Assembly: GCA_022782265.1 (NCBI GenBank)
Contig: JALFOM010000022.1
Location: forward strand, 1-64,000
Source: Clostridiales bacterium
Lineage (GTDB): Bacteria; Bacillota; Clostridia; Oscillospirales; Oscillospiraceae
Length of the DNA stretch: 64,000 nt
Direction of reading: 5' to 3'
In this document: positions 32,311 through 40,901 of the stretch, in pieces
How positions within the stretch are numbered: the first letter of the stretch is position 1
Layout of the letters: the number at the start of each line of letters is the position of its first letter
Made by a program: the position numbers and the translations under genes
The notes under the pieces: model-generated
What the model saw: only the letters and a program-made list of their open reading frames with translations
Databases searched by the model: none
What the model was told of the DNA's origin: nothing

Positions 32311-34431
32311 ATGATCATTACCAACAAGCAGTTTCCCAATTACAGAAAGTATGAAATGATGTATGAAGGCCGCCCTCTGTCCATGGAAGTGGGCAAGATG
32401 GCCGAGCTGTGCAACGCGGCTGTCCTGGTGAAGTACGGTGAGACCACCGTGCTGGTCACCTGCACCGCCTCTGCCCGTCCCAAGGACGGTATCGACTACT
32501 TCCCCCTTGCCGTGGACTTCAATGAGAAGCTCTACGCTGTGGGCCGCATCCCCGGCAGCTTCATGCGCCGCGAGGGCAAGCCCAGCCTGCCCGCGGTTCT
32601 GGCCTCCCGCCTGATTGACCGCCCCATGCGCCCCCTCTTCCCCAGCGACCTGCGCAACGACGTGGTCATCGCCTGCGAAGTGCTGTCCGTTGACCGGGAC
32701 TGCTCCCCGGAGATCACCGCCATGATCGGCGCCTCCGCCGCAGTTTCCATCTCTGACGTGCCCTTCAACGGCCCCATCGCCGGCATCGTTCTGGGCTGGG
32801 ACGGCGAGAAGTACCTCTTCAACCCCACCCAGGAAGAGCGCAAGACCAACCGCATGACCACCACCATTGCCGCCACCCACAAGAAAATCGTCATGATCGA
32901 GTCTGAGGCCGACCAGGTCCCCGACAACGTGATGTACGAGGGCATCGTTCAGGCTCACGAGCATCTCCAGCCCGTCCTTGACCTGATCGACAAGATGGTG
33001 GCTGAGATCGGCAAGCCCAAGTTCGAGTATGAGCACGCCTCCTTCGATGAGGAGCTGTTCCAGAAGCTGGTGGAAAACGAGTTTGAATCCATGGAATACT
33101 GCATGGACACCGACGACAAGAACGTCCGCGAGGCCCGCGTAAACGACTGGATCAGCATGGTCGAGGAGAAGTACGGCGAGGAGCACCCCGACCTGATGCA
33201 GTACATGGACGAGATCCTGTACAAGCTGCAGAAGAAGGTCGTCAAGAAATGGCTGCTGGCCGGCAAGCGTGTGGATGGACGCCAGATGAACGAAATCCGT
33301 CCCCTGGCTGCCGAAGTGGGCGTCATCCCCGTTGTTCACGGCTCCGCTCTGTTCACCCGCGGACAGACGCAGGTGCTGTCCATTGCCACGCTTGCCACCC
33401 TCAGCGAGGCCCAGAAGCTGGACACCATCTGGGAAGAGGAAGAAAAGCGCTTTATGCACCACTACAATATGCCCTCCTACTCCACCGGCGAGGCCCGTGC
33501 CAGCCGCAGCACCGGACGCCGCGAATACGGCCACGGCGCACTGGTAGAGAAGGCTCTGGAGTGCGTTATCCCCGATGTTGAGGACTTCCCCTATGCCATC
33601 CGTGTAGTCTCCGAGGTTCTGTCCTCCAACGGCTCCACCTCTCAGGGCTCCATCTGCGGCACCACCCTTGCCCTGATGGACGCAGGCGTGCCCATCAAGG
33701 CTCCCGTTGCCGGCATCTCCTGCGGCCTGATTCAGGACGGCGACGACTTCACCACCTTCATCGACATTCAGGGTGTTGAGGACTTCCACGGCGAGATGGA
33801 CTTCAAGGTGGCCGGCACCAAGAACGGCATCACCGCCATCCAGATGGATCTGAAGAACGACGGCCTGAAGCACGAGATCATCAAGGAAGCCTTCTCCATC
33901 ACCAAGGAGGCCCGCTTCCAGATCCTGGACGCCATTATGCTCAAGGCCATCCCCGAGCCCCGCAAGGAGCTGGCCAAGTCTGCCCCCAAGATGATCCAGA
34001 TGAAGATCAACCCCGACAAGATCCGCGAGGTCATCGGCTCCGGCGGCAAGGTCATCCAGAAGATCACCGCCGACACCGGCTGCAAGATCGACATCAACGA
34101 CGACGGCACCATCTTCATTGCAAGCGCAGACATCGACGCCTGCCGCGCTGCCCGCAAGACCATCGAGGACATCGTGTTTGAGCCGGAAGTGGGCGCACTG
34201 TATTACGGCGAGGTCAAGCGCGTGATCTCCAACCTGGGCGCTTTCGTGGAGCTGGCCCCCGGCAAGGACGCCATGTGCCACATCAAGGACCTTGAGTTCA
34301 AGCGCACTGAGAAGGTTGAGGATGTGCTCAATGTGGGCGACAAGACCTGGGTCAAGTTCACCGGCATCGACGAGAAGGGCCGCTGGAACATCTCCCGCAA
34401 GGACGCACTCAGAGAGCGCGGCGAGGCCTGA
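32311..34431 (+). CDS. pnp: Polyribonucleotide nucleotidyltransferase (PNPase)
   Basis: 706 residues: two RNase PH-like domains (first with RPMRPLFPSDLRNDV, second with TRGQTQVLS and EFPYAIRVVSEVLSSNGSTSQ-like VEDFPYAIRVVSEV), an alpha-helical linker, a KH domain (IREVIGSGGKVIQKITADTG, about 570-590) and a C-terminal S1 domain (GEVKRVISNLGAFVELAPGK). It degrades RNA 3' to 5' by phosphorolysis. Start ATG 32311 follows AAGGAG. Downstream of rpsO. Confidence 0.97.
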   Translation: MIITNKQFPNYRKYEMMYEGRPLSMEVGKMAELCNAAVLVKYGETTVLVTCTASARPKDGIDYFPLAVDFNEKLYAVGRIPGSFMRREGKPSLPAVLASRLIDRPMRPLFPSDLRNDVVIACEVLSVDRDCSPEITAMIGASAAVSISDVPFNGPIAGIVLGWDGEKYLFNPTQEERKTNRMTTTIAATHKKIVMIESEADQVPDNVMYEGIVQAHEHLQPVLDLIDKMVAEIGKPKFEYEHASFDEELFQKLVENEFESMEYCMDTDDKNVREARVNDWISMVEEKYGEEHPDLMQYMDEILYKLQKKVVKKWLLAGKRVDGRQMNEIRPLAAEVGVIPVVHGSALFTRGQTQVLSIATLATLSEAQKLDTIWEEEEKRFMHHYNMPSYSTGEARASRSTGRREYGHGALVEKALECVIPDVEDFPYAIRVVSEVLSSNGSTSQGSICGTTLALMDAGVPIKAPVAGISCGLIQDGDDFTTFIDIQGVEDFHGEMDFKVAGTKNGITAIQMDLKNDGLKHEIIKEAFSITKEARFQILDAIMLKAIPEPRKELAKSAPKMIQMKINPDKIREVIGSGGKVIQKITADTGCKIDINDDGTIFIASADIDACRAARKTIEDIVFEPEVGALYYGEVKRVISNLGAFVELAPGKDAMCHIKDLEFKRTEKVEDVLNVGDKTWVKFTGIDEKGRWNISRKDALRERGEA

Positions 34432-34460
34432 TCCCTGTCGGAGCCAAAATCGTCATTTTC

Positions 34461-34488
34461 AACGAGGAACGGATTCCCGTTCCTCGTT
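34461..34488 (+). terminator. Terminator of pnp
   Basis: Perfect 12-bp stem AACGAGGAACGG / CCGTTCCTCGTT followed by TTTCTTCG. Confidence 0.92.
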
Positions 34489-34617
34489 TTTCTTCGCTTA
34501 AGAAGGATAAATATGCCGGAAAACGAAAAATTTTACTATTATCTGTGATGCTGATACTATGATTATGCGGCAGCTTTTGTACAATATAGTCAAATTGCTT
34601 TTTGGGAGGCTTTTTGC

Positions 34618-35691
34618 ATGGAAAACGCCATATTTCATTTCCCCCTTGCAGGAAGGCCGGTCTCCTGTGAAAAATACGGCTTTGGGCATATCAATTATAC
34701 CTTCCTTGTGGTGACGGATCAGGGGAAGCGCTATATTCTTCAGGGCATCAACGGAAAGGTTTTTCCCGACGTGCGCGGGATGATGGAAAACATCGCCGCT
34801 GTCACCAGCTTCGTGGGGCAGCGGGAGTCTGACCCCAGAGGGACGCTGCACATAATCCCTGCGGAGGACGGAGACATCATGTACACCGACGAAAAGGGCC
34901 AGAGCTGGCGGGTCTATGACTTTGTGGAGGACAGCATCTGCCTTCAGGCGGCGGAGAGCCAGGAGGACTTTTACCAGAGCGCCGTGGCCTTCGGCCGTTT
35001 TCAGGACATGCTGACCCGTTTCCCGGCGGATACACTGCATGAGACCATCCCCAATTTCCATAACACCCCGGAGCGGTACAAAACCTTTCACCGGGTGCTG
35101 GAGGCGGATGTCTGCGGCAGAGCTGCTTCCGCCAGAGAGGAAATTGACTTTGTTCTGTCCCGGGAACAGGCCGGGGGAGAGCTCCAGCGCATGAGAGACA
35201 GCGGCCAGCTGCCTCTGCGCGTCACCCATAACGACACCAAGCTCAACAACGTCATGCTGGACAAAAAAACCAGAAAAGCCCTCTGCGTCATCGACCTGGA
35301 TACGGTCATGCCTGGACTGGCGGCCTACGACTTCGGCGACTCCATCCGCTTCGGCGCCGCCACCGCTGCGGAGGACGAGAAAGATCTGGATAAAATGAGC
35401 ATGGATCTGGCGCTTTACCGGACCTTCGTAAGAGGCTTTATCCGCTCCTGTCCCAGCCTGACCGAAAAGGAGCGGGAGACGCTGCCCCTGGGCGCAAAGA
35501 CCATGACCCTGGAGTGCGGCCTGCGCTTTCTTACGGACTATCTGGATGGGGACCACTACTTCGCCATCCACCGGCCTGAGCACAATCTGGACCGGGCCCG
35601 TACCCAGTTCAAGCTGGTCAGGGATATGGAGGCCAAATGGGAGGACATGTGCCGCATTATCCGGGAGGAAACACCGGAAGACAAGGGGTGA
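34618..35691 (+). CDS. Phosphotransferase-family sugar kinase, N-acetylhexosamine 1-kinase (NahK)-like
   Basis: 357 residues, the NahK length. N-terminal lobe FGHINYTFLV; catalytic loop THNDTKLNNVML (His204-Asn205-Asp206) and metal-binding CVIDLDTVMPG (Asp226, Asp228), then YDFGDSIRFGA. The same fold includes aminoglycoside kinases, but HNDTK and IDLDTVMPG are the NahK form. NahK phosphorylates GlcNAc or GalNAc at C1 with ATP. It lies at the edge of the amino-sugar locus, upstream of the PocR-AraC gene, and could phosphorylate GlcNAc made from sialic acid. No lacto-N-biose phosphorylase, the usual NahK partner, is in the window. Exact substrate is inference. Confidence 0.78.
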   Translation: MENAIFHFPLAGRPVSCEKYGFGHINYTFLVVTDQGKRYILQGINGKVFPDVRGMMENIAAVTSFVGQRESDPRGTLHIIPAEDGDIMYTDEKGQSWRVYDFVEDSICLQAAESQEDFYQSAVAFGRFQDMLTRFPADTLHETIPNFHNTPERYKTFHRVLEADVCGRAASAREEIDFVLSREQAGGELQRMRDSGQLPLRVTHNDTKLNNVMLDKKTRKALCVIDLDTVMPGLAAYDFGDSIRFGAATAAEDEKDLDKMSMDLALYRTFVRGFIRSCPSLTEKERETLPLGAKTMTLECGLRFLTDYLDGDHYFAIHRPEHNLDRARTQFKLVRDMEAKWEDMCRIIREETPEDKG

Positions 35692-35716
35692 CAAATCCCG
35701 GAAACCGTGATACAAT
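35689..35716 (+). promoter_or_regulatory. Possible promoter of the PocR-AraC gene
   Basis: TGACAA, 16-bp spacer, TACAAT, overlapping the end of the kinase gene. The regulator may also be read from the kinase transcript. Confidence 0.4.
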
Positions 35717-35753
35717 ACGGACAATAGAAAAATCTGACGGGTGGGACAGCGCA

Positions 35754-36605
35754 ATGAATGTGCTTTTCAATAATGAACGGCTTCTCAGACTGATAAGCAA
35801 CCTGCACACGCTGACGGGCATCTGGGCCAATATCTTTGACGTCAACGGCAAGGACATACAGATCATCGGCTCACAAAATCCCTTCTGCCAGCGCATCAAT
35901 GCCACCCCCGAGGGCCATGCCCGCTGCGAAGCCTGTGACGCCGCAGCGGTGAAAAAGTGTTCTTCTCTGCGGGGGATCAATGTCTACCGCTGCCATGCGG
36001 GCATCTGCGAAGTGGTTCTGCCCATAGCGGAAAGCGGCATCCCCATCGCTTATCTGGTTTTCGGCCAGCTGCTGGATGATTCGCCCATAGACAAGCAGTG
36101 GGAAGTTACCCGGAGCACACTGGACTGGTACAAAGGGGATATGGAAGCGCTGCACGACAGCTTTCTGTCCATGAACCAGTATACCCGGGAGGAGATCGAG
36201 GCTTACGCCGAGCTGCTGGAAGCGCTGACCTCATATATCCAGCTTGAGGGCATCATCCACTCGGCGGAATATACGGACGTGCAGCGGCTGGAAATGTACC
36301 TGGACCAGCACTATATGGAGCCGCTGTCCCTGAAAAAGATATCGTCCGACCTGCATATGGGCACTACAAAGCTCTGTGCTCTGGCAAAAAGGCTCTCCGG
36401 CGGCAGCACCCTGACCCATGTCATTGCCGAGCGGCGCATCAACGCCGCAAAAAAGCTACTTATCCGAAGCGATGCGCCGGTGTCCGCTGTGGCGGAGGAG
36501 GTGGGCTTCAGCGACTATAACTACTTTACGAAGATCTTCAAATCCCTCACCGGCCTTACTCCCAGCGCCTACCGCAAGAAAAACCGCAGCGGCGATGGGC
36601 AATGA
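35754..36605 (+). CDS. AraC-family regulator with PocR sensory domain
   Basis: 283 residues. The N-terminal PocR domain (about 5-165) has the cysteine pattern NPFCQRINATPEGHARCEACD, then KKC and YRCHAGICEVVLPI, and the GQLLDD segment. Two AraC helix-turn-helix motifs follow (SLKKISSDLHMGTTKLCALAKR and APVSAVAEEVGFSDYNYFTKIF, ending LTPSAYRK). PocR domains are thought to sense small polyols or sugars. The ABC operon downstream, with a weak -35 and a good -10, fits activation by this protein. The ribosome-binding site is poor. Confidence 0.88.
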   Translation: MNVLFNNERLLRLISNLHTLTGIWANIFDVNGKDIQIIGSQNPFCQRINATPEGHARCEACDAAAVKKCSSLRGINVYRCHAGICEVVLPIAESGIPIAYLVFGQLLDDSPIDKQWEVTRSTLDWYKGDMEALHDSFLSMNQYTREEIEAYAELLEALTSYIQLEGIIHSAEYTDVQRLEMYLDQHYMEPLSLKKISSDLHMGTTKLCALAKRLSGGSTLTHVIAERRINAAKKLLIRSDAPVSAVAEEVGFSDYNYFTKIFKSLTGLTPSAYRKKNRSGDGQ

Positions 36606-36786
36606 CAAAAACGGTCGATTCCCTTGCGTTTTTCCGCACATGTAAAATTTTTCTATAATGCGAAAAATACTTTCTATATTTATCTATTTTCGCTAAGTAT
36701 AATAAACACAGCCCCGGACTTTTTTGGCCAATCTGTTTTGATTGCACAAAAAGCCCGCGCAGTTCAAAAGTTTATCCGGTTCGCGC
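36606..36786 (+). promoter_or_regulatory. Control region of the first amino-sugar ABC operon
   Basis: TATAAT at 36698-36703 has no good -35, consistent with an activator-dependent promoter. GCGAAAA (36660-36666) and TTTTCGC (36687-36693) form a spaced inverted repeat just upstream of the -10 and are candidates for the AraC-type binding site. No gene is present. Confidence 0.45.
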
Positions 36787-36860
36787 AGCAAGGGGATCCC
36801 CTTGCTCACCTTTTTTTCAAAAAGGTGATAAGCTTTTCCGCCGGAAACTGCGCGGCGGAA
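36787..36860 (+). repeat. Leader hairpin cassette, copy 1
   Basis: AGCAAGGGGATCCCCTTGCT (36787-36806) is a perfect 20-bp palindrome. CACCTTTTT / AAAAAGGTG (36807-36827) follows at once, then TTCCGCC / GGCGGAA (36836-36860). A closely similar cassette lies before another binding-protein gene at 46012-46089. Both are followed by a GTcAGCAAAA-plus-T-run segment and the ribosome-binding site. Confidence 0.8.
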
Positions 36861-36914
36861 CCCCCAATCCTTATGTCAGCAAAATTTTTTAATCAAAATC
36901 TTAAGGAGGAAAAC

Positions 36915-38231
36915 ATGAAAAAACTTCTTGCACTGCTTCTTGCGCTGACCATGGTCTTTGCGCTCTGCGCCTGCGGCCAGACCGCAGCACCCGCAGAATC
37001 TGCGGCCCCCGCTGAGGAATCCGCAGCACCTGAGGCTCCTGCCGCAGATGAGATCACGCTGGACGTTATCATCTGCCAGTACGGCCCCAACACCCAGGAC
37101 TGGTTCCTCGGAACCGGCATGAACGGCACCAACTTTGTGGACAAGTTTGAAGCCGAGAACCCCGGCATCAAGCTGAACCTGGAGGTTGTCTCCTGGAACG
37201 ACGTCTACACCGTGGTCGATACCCGCATCGCCAGCAACCAGGCTCCCGACATCCTGAACATCGACGTTTTCGCCAACTATGCCAACGAAGGCCTGCTGGA
37301 GCCTGTCTCCCAGTATTGCCCCGAAGAGCTCTACAACGACTTCTTCCCCTCCTTCATTGAGCAGTCTGTGATCGACGGCACCGTTTGGGCAGTTCCCGAC
37401 CTTGCTTCCGCCCGCGCACTGTACTACAATGTGGATATGTTCGAGGAAGTGGGCATTGAAGTTCCCACCACCTGGGCAGAGCTGGAAGACGCCAGCCAGG
37501 CCATCATCGATTATTATGACGGCGAAGTGTACCCCTGGGGTATTGATATGACCACCGACGAAGGCCAGGCCGCTTTCGCCTACTACACCTGGGGCAACGG
37601 CGGCGGCTTTGTTGACGCCGACGGCAACTGGGCCCTGAACAGCCCGGAGAACGTTGAGGCTATCGAGTTCGCTCTCAGCCTGTACAGCAACGGCTACACC
37701 AACCCCCAGCCCGCCACCCAGACCCGTTATGACCTGCAGGATATGTTTGCCGCAGGCAAGCTGGCCATGGTTATCGCCCCCAACTCCCTGCCCACCTACG
37801 CCGCTGACAAGGATTCCACCGTCAACATGGCAACTGCCGCTATCCCCGCAAACGACGGCAAGACCTCTTCCTCCGTCGGCGTTATGGACCGCGTAATGGC
37901 CTTCAAGGACGAGAGCGCTCCCGACCAGGCTGCCCGCGATGAAGCCATCGGCAAGTTCCTCACCTTCTTCTATGATCCCGAGAACTATGTGGGCTGGGTC
38001 AGCATGGAAGGCTTCCTGCCCGCAGTCAACTCCGCCGTTGAGGCTCTGGTTGCAGCGGATCCCAGCTTTGAGGCCTGGCTCGACGTTCTGAGCTCCTGCC
38101 AGTTCTATCCTACCGCAAAGGCAGAGTGGGATGCTGTCAAGCAGGGCGTTATCGCTGCTGAGCAGAACGCACTGGCCGGCGCATCCGTACAGGATGAGCT
38201 GGACGCTCTCCAGGCAGAAATCGCCGGCTGA
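36915..38231 (+). CDS. CUT1 ABC sugar-binding lipoprotein
   Basis: 438 residues. Signal MKKLLALLLALTMVFALCAC with lipobox LCA-Cys20, an Ala/Pro/Glu linker, then a type 1 sugar-binding domain (LDVIICQYGPNTQDWF, FEAENPGIKLNLEVVSWND, DTRIASNQAPDILNIDVFANY). It delivers a sugar or oligosaccharide to the following permeases. The start has AAGGAGG seven bases upstream. Given the neighbouring NahK-like kinase and sialic acid genes, an amino sugar or an N-acetylhexosamine-containing disaccharide is plausible, but the substrate is not readable. Signal peptide and leader are near copies of those at 46138. Confidence 0.9.
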   Translation: MKKLLALLLALTMVFALCACGQTAAPAESAAPAEESAAPEAPAADEITLDVIICQYGPNTQDWFLGTGMNGTNFVDKFEAENPGIKLNLEVVSWNDVYTVVDTRIASNQAPDILNIDVFANYANEGLLEPVSQYCPEELYNDFFPSFIEQSVIDGTVWAVPDLASARALYYNVDMFEEVGIEVPTTWAELEDASQAIIDYYDGEVYPWGIDMTTDEGQAAFAYYTWGNGGGFVDADGNWALNSPENVEAIEFALSLYSNGYTNPQPATQTRYDLQDMFAAGKLAMVIAPNSLPTYAADKDSTVNMATAAIPANDGKTSSSVGVMDRVMAFKDESAPDQAARDEAIGKFLTFFYDPENYVGWVSMEGFLPAVNSAVEALVAADPSFEAWLDVLSSCQFYPTAKAEWDAVKQGVIAAEQNALAGASVQDELDALQAEIAG

Positions 38232-38264
38232 TCTTTTGCCGGGATAAACAATTCGTGATCCCTT

Positions 38265-38288
38265 GGGGCCGGAGCGCTCTCCGGCCCC
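38265..38288 (+). terminator. Hairpin after the binding-protein gene
   Basis: Perfect 10-bp stem GGGGCCGGAG / CTCCGGCCCC with a 4-nt loop followed by GTTTTTTT. It is a good terminator placed inside the operon, so permease expression needs read-through. Confidence 0.88.
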
Positions 38289-38361
38289 GTTTTTTTCAAA
38301 GAATATTGACCTGCGGAAAGTACAATGTTTTTTGAAAAGAATAAACGAGAGAAGGTTGAGG

Positions 38362-39246
38362 ATGAACGAAAGATTAGGAAAACGGGTAGGGCCGTATATC
38401 TGGCTCCTGCCGAGCATACTGCTGATGGCGATCTTTGTCGTGTTCCCTATCGCCATCGTGTTTAAGCTGTCCTTCAGCGAAGTGTCGAAATCCGGCGTGG
38501 TCGGCGGATTTATCGGGTTTAAGAACTTTGCTGATGCGGTTTCTCTGCCGGCCTTCAAAACAGTGATGCTCAATACGCTTGTCTGGGTGATCGCCGTTGT
38601 GGGCTTTTCGACCGTCATCGGCTTCATTGTCGCCATGGTGCTCAACCAGAAATTCAGAGGCAGAAAGATCGCCAGAGCGATCCTGGTGTTCCCCTGGGCC
38701 ACCTCTCTGGTCATTCAGGCCTCCGTCTGGAACTACATCATCAAGTATGAATACGGCAACCTGAATAACATCCTGCTGAACCTGGGCATCATCAAGCAGG
38801 CCATCAACTGGCGCGCCACTTACCAGATCGAGTTTTTGTGGGAGTGCGGCGTAGGTATCTTTGTGACCATACCCTTCGTCACCTTCTGCGTTCTCTCCGG
38901 CCTCCAGACCATCGACGGCGCCCTCTATGAGGCGGCGGACATTGACGGCGCCAGCTTCTGGGATAAGCTTTTCAATATCACGATCCCGCTGGTAAAGCCG
39001 TCTCTGACGGTCAGCACGGTCCTGAATATCATCTATGTATTCAACTCCTTCCCCATCATCTATACCATGACGAAAGGCGCACCGGCAAACAAGACGGATA
39101 CGCTGATAACCTATCTGTACATGCTCAGCTTCTATGACAGAAAGAAAGGCCCGGCAACGGCCCTGTCGGTCATTGGCTTTTTGATCCTGTGTATTTGCGC
39201 CGGGGTGTACATGCTGAGCGTGATGAGAAAGGAGGATGAGCAGTGA
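38362..39246 (+). CDS. CUT1 ABC transporter permease (MalF type)
   Basis: 294 residues, six transmembrane segments, EAA loop YEAADIDGASFWDKLFNITIPL. It is a compact MalF/UgpA-type subunit without an extra domain. The frame is open upstream through the terminator region, but the ATG at 38362 (MNERLGKRVGPYIWLLPS) begins the conserved N terminus. Its stop overlaps the start of the MalG-type gene (GTGA), so both subunits are coupled. The ATPase must come from elsewhere. Confidence 0.9.
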   Translation: MNERLGKRVGPYIWLLPSILLMAIFVVFPIAIVFKLSFSEVSKSGVVGGFIGFKNFADAVSLPAFKTVMLNTLVWVIAVVGFSTVIGFIVAMVLNQKFRGRKIARAILVFPWATSLVIQASVWNYIIKYEYGNLNNILLNLGIIKQAINWRATYQIEFLWECGVGIFVTIPFVTFCVLSGLQTIDGALYEAADIDGASFWDKLFNITIPLVKPSLTVSTVLNIIYVFNSFPIIYTMTKGAPANKTDTLITYLYMLSFYDRKKGPATALSVIGFLILCICAGVYMLSVMRKEDEQ

Positions 39247-40835
39247 ACTCTTCTTCCTCCGTAAAGAAAAACCGCCTCGCCTTGGCGCTGATGCTGGTTG
39301 TCGTGGCGGCGGTGGCTATCCTGCTCAGTCTGCCGGCCTTCCGCTTCAATTCCTGCGTTTATACCAAGAAATCCCCCAATACCTTCGTGGGTGACGAGAC
39401 CTATCAGGCGGTTTCCGCCGAGGTGGAGCAAGTTGCCGGGGAGCTTCGCGCCGACGGAATTGAGGTGACCGTCAATGAGACGGTGACAGAGCGCACCAAC
39501 TCCAAGGGAGAAACCACCTCACTGGTGACCTTCACCATCAACGAGGAATTTACGAAGAACGGCTGGGCCTTCCTGGGGGCGGGGCTAACCTCTTCCTGGG
39601 TACTTATGGGGATCCTTGCCTGCCTTGTGCTCTCGGTAGTCTGCGCACTGCTGGGAACGCTGCCCGGCATGGACACATCGTACAGGGCGCTGGACAGCCG
39701 GGCCCGGCTGCTGAGAAGCGCATCATACTGGCTGGCGCTGGTTGCGTTTTTGCTGGTTCCCGTGTTCTTCATGACCAATACCTACACGCTCTCCCGCCGC
39801 GTTGCGCTGTACAGCGGCGGCATAGCGACCGAAGGCAAGGAGGCACTGTTCGCCAAGCTGAACGGCTTCCTGTTCGGCGGCGCGGCAGGAGAAAATATCG
39901 ACGCGGCGCTGAAGGATCTGAGCTTCTCCAACCTGTACACGCTGTGGGCGCTCCTGCCCTGCATGCTTGTGGCGGTCATTGCCGGTATCCAGCTCCGTTT
40001 CGGCGCCATAAAGCATACATTGCTCCGCGGCCTGCTGTATGGCTTTGTGATCGTTCTGTGCCTGCTTATCCTCTACCCCTATTATGTGATGCTCATCACG
40101 GCCTTCCGCTCCAACGCGGAGACCACGGATATGTACTTCCAGCATATCTTCCCCACAGAGTGGAAGTTTGAGAACCTGAAGCACATTATCAACCAGGGCG
40201 TGCCCCGCTATCTGCTCAACTCCGCCCTTATCGCCGGCGGCGCCACGGCCATAGCCCTGATCTGCGGCATCCCCGCGGCCTACGCCATGGCCCGCATGAA
40301 GTTCAAGGGCAAGAAGATCTTCCTGGGCTTTGTGATCATGAGCCAGATGTTCTCCCCGGTGGTCCTGCTCATCGGCATTTCCCAGCTTATGGGCACGCTG
40401 GGGCTGAATGATTCCATCCTGGGCCTGATGCTGATCAACGCGGCCTTCAACCAGGCCTTTGCCATCTGGCTGCTGCGCGGTACCTTTGTGGCCATCTCCC
40501 CGGAAATGGAGCAGGCTGCCCGCATCGACGGCTGTACGGTGTTCGGCTCTCTGTGGCATATCCTGCTGCCTATGGCAGCCCCCGGCATTGTCACCACGCT
40601 GATCTTTGTGTTTATCAATGCCTGGAATGAATACACGATCTCCACGGTGCTGATCTCCACGGCGGCGAACCGCCCCATCACTGTAGGTATCACCCAGTTC
40701 TCCTCCTTCAACATGATCGAGTGGCAGTACCTTTTTGCGGCGTCCCTGCTGGCAACCATCCCTGTGGTCATTCTCTTCATGTTCATCGAGAAGCACCTGA
40801 CTGCCGGCCTGACTTCCGGCGGCGTCAAGGGATAA
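39243..40835 (+). CDS. CUT1 ABC transporter permease (MalG type) with a large N-terminal extension
   Basis: 530 residues, nearly twice the usual 275-300. Residues from about 255 on are an ordinary MalG-type permease (LYPYYVMLITAFRSNAETT; EAA loop EMEQAARIDGCTVFGSLWHILLP). Residues 1-255 are an extra module: a transmembrane helix (about 11-31), an about 80-residue segment outside the membrane (about 33-112, with SAEVEQVAGELRADGIEVTV), then three more helices (about 118-140, 160-178, 232-250). Long extensions are normally known from MalF, not MalG. The GTG start overlaps the preceding stop. The module has no family I recognise. Confidence 0.85.
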   Translation: MNSSSSVKKNRLALALMLVVVAAVAILLSLPAFRFNSCVYTKKSPNTFVGDETYQAVSAEVEQVAGELRADGIEVTVNETVTERTNSKGETTSLVTFTINEEFTKNGWAFLGAGLTSSWVLMGILACLVLSVVCALLGTLPGMDTSYRALDSRARLLRSASYWLALVAFLLVPVFFMTNTYTLSRRVALYSGGIATEGKEALFAKLNGFLFGGAAGENIDAALKDLSFSNLYTLWALLPCMLVAVIAGIQLRFGAIKHTLLRGLLYGFVIVLCLLILYPYYVMLITAFRSNAETTDMYFQHIFPTEWKFENLKHIINQGVPRYLLNSALIAGGATAIALICGIPAAYAMARMKFKGKKIFLGFVIMSQMFSPVVLLIGISQLMGTLGLNDSILGLMLINAAFNQAFAIWLLRGTFVAISPEMEQAARIDGCTVFGSLWHILLPMAAPGIVTTLIFVFINAWNEYTISTVLISTAANRPITVGITQFSSFNMIEWQYLFAASLLATIPVVILFMFIEKHLTAGLTSGGVKG

Positions 40836-40854
40836 AAATAACTGAATAAAACAA

Positions 40855-40888
40855 AAACGATCCCCCGGACTGGTCCGGGGGATCGTTT
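40855..40888. terminator. Bidirectional terminator of the first amino-sugar ABC operon
   Basis: Perfect 15-bp stem AAACGATCCCCCGGA / TCCGGGGGATCGTTT with a 4-nt loop, between convergent genes, with A/T flanks on both sides. Confidence 0.92.
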
Positions 40889-40901
40889 ACATTATATAGA
40901 A

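Noticed and set aside
34618-35691. Aminoglycoside phosphotransferase (resistance gene)
   Set aside because: Shares the fold, but HNDTKLNN and IDLDTVMPG are the N-acetylhexosamine kinase form and the context is amino-sugar metabolism.
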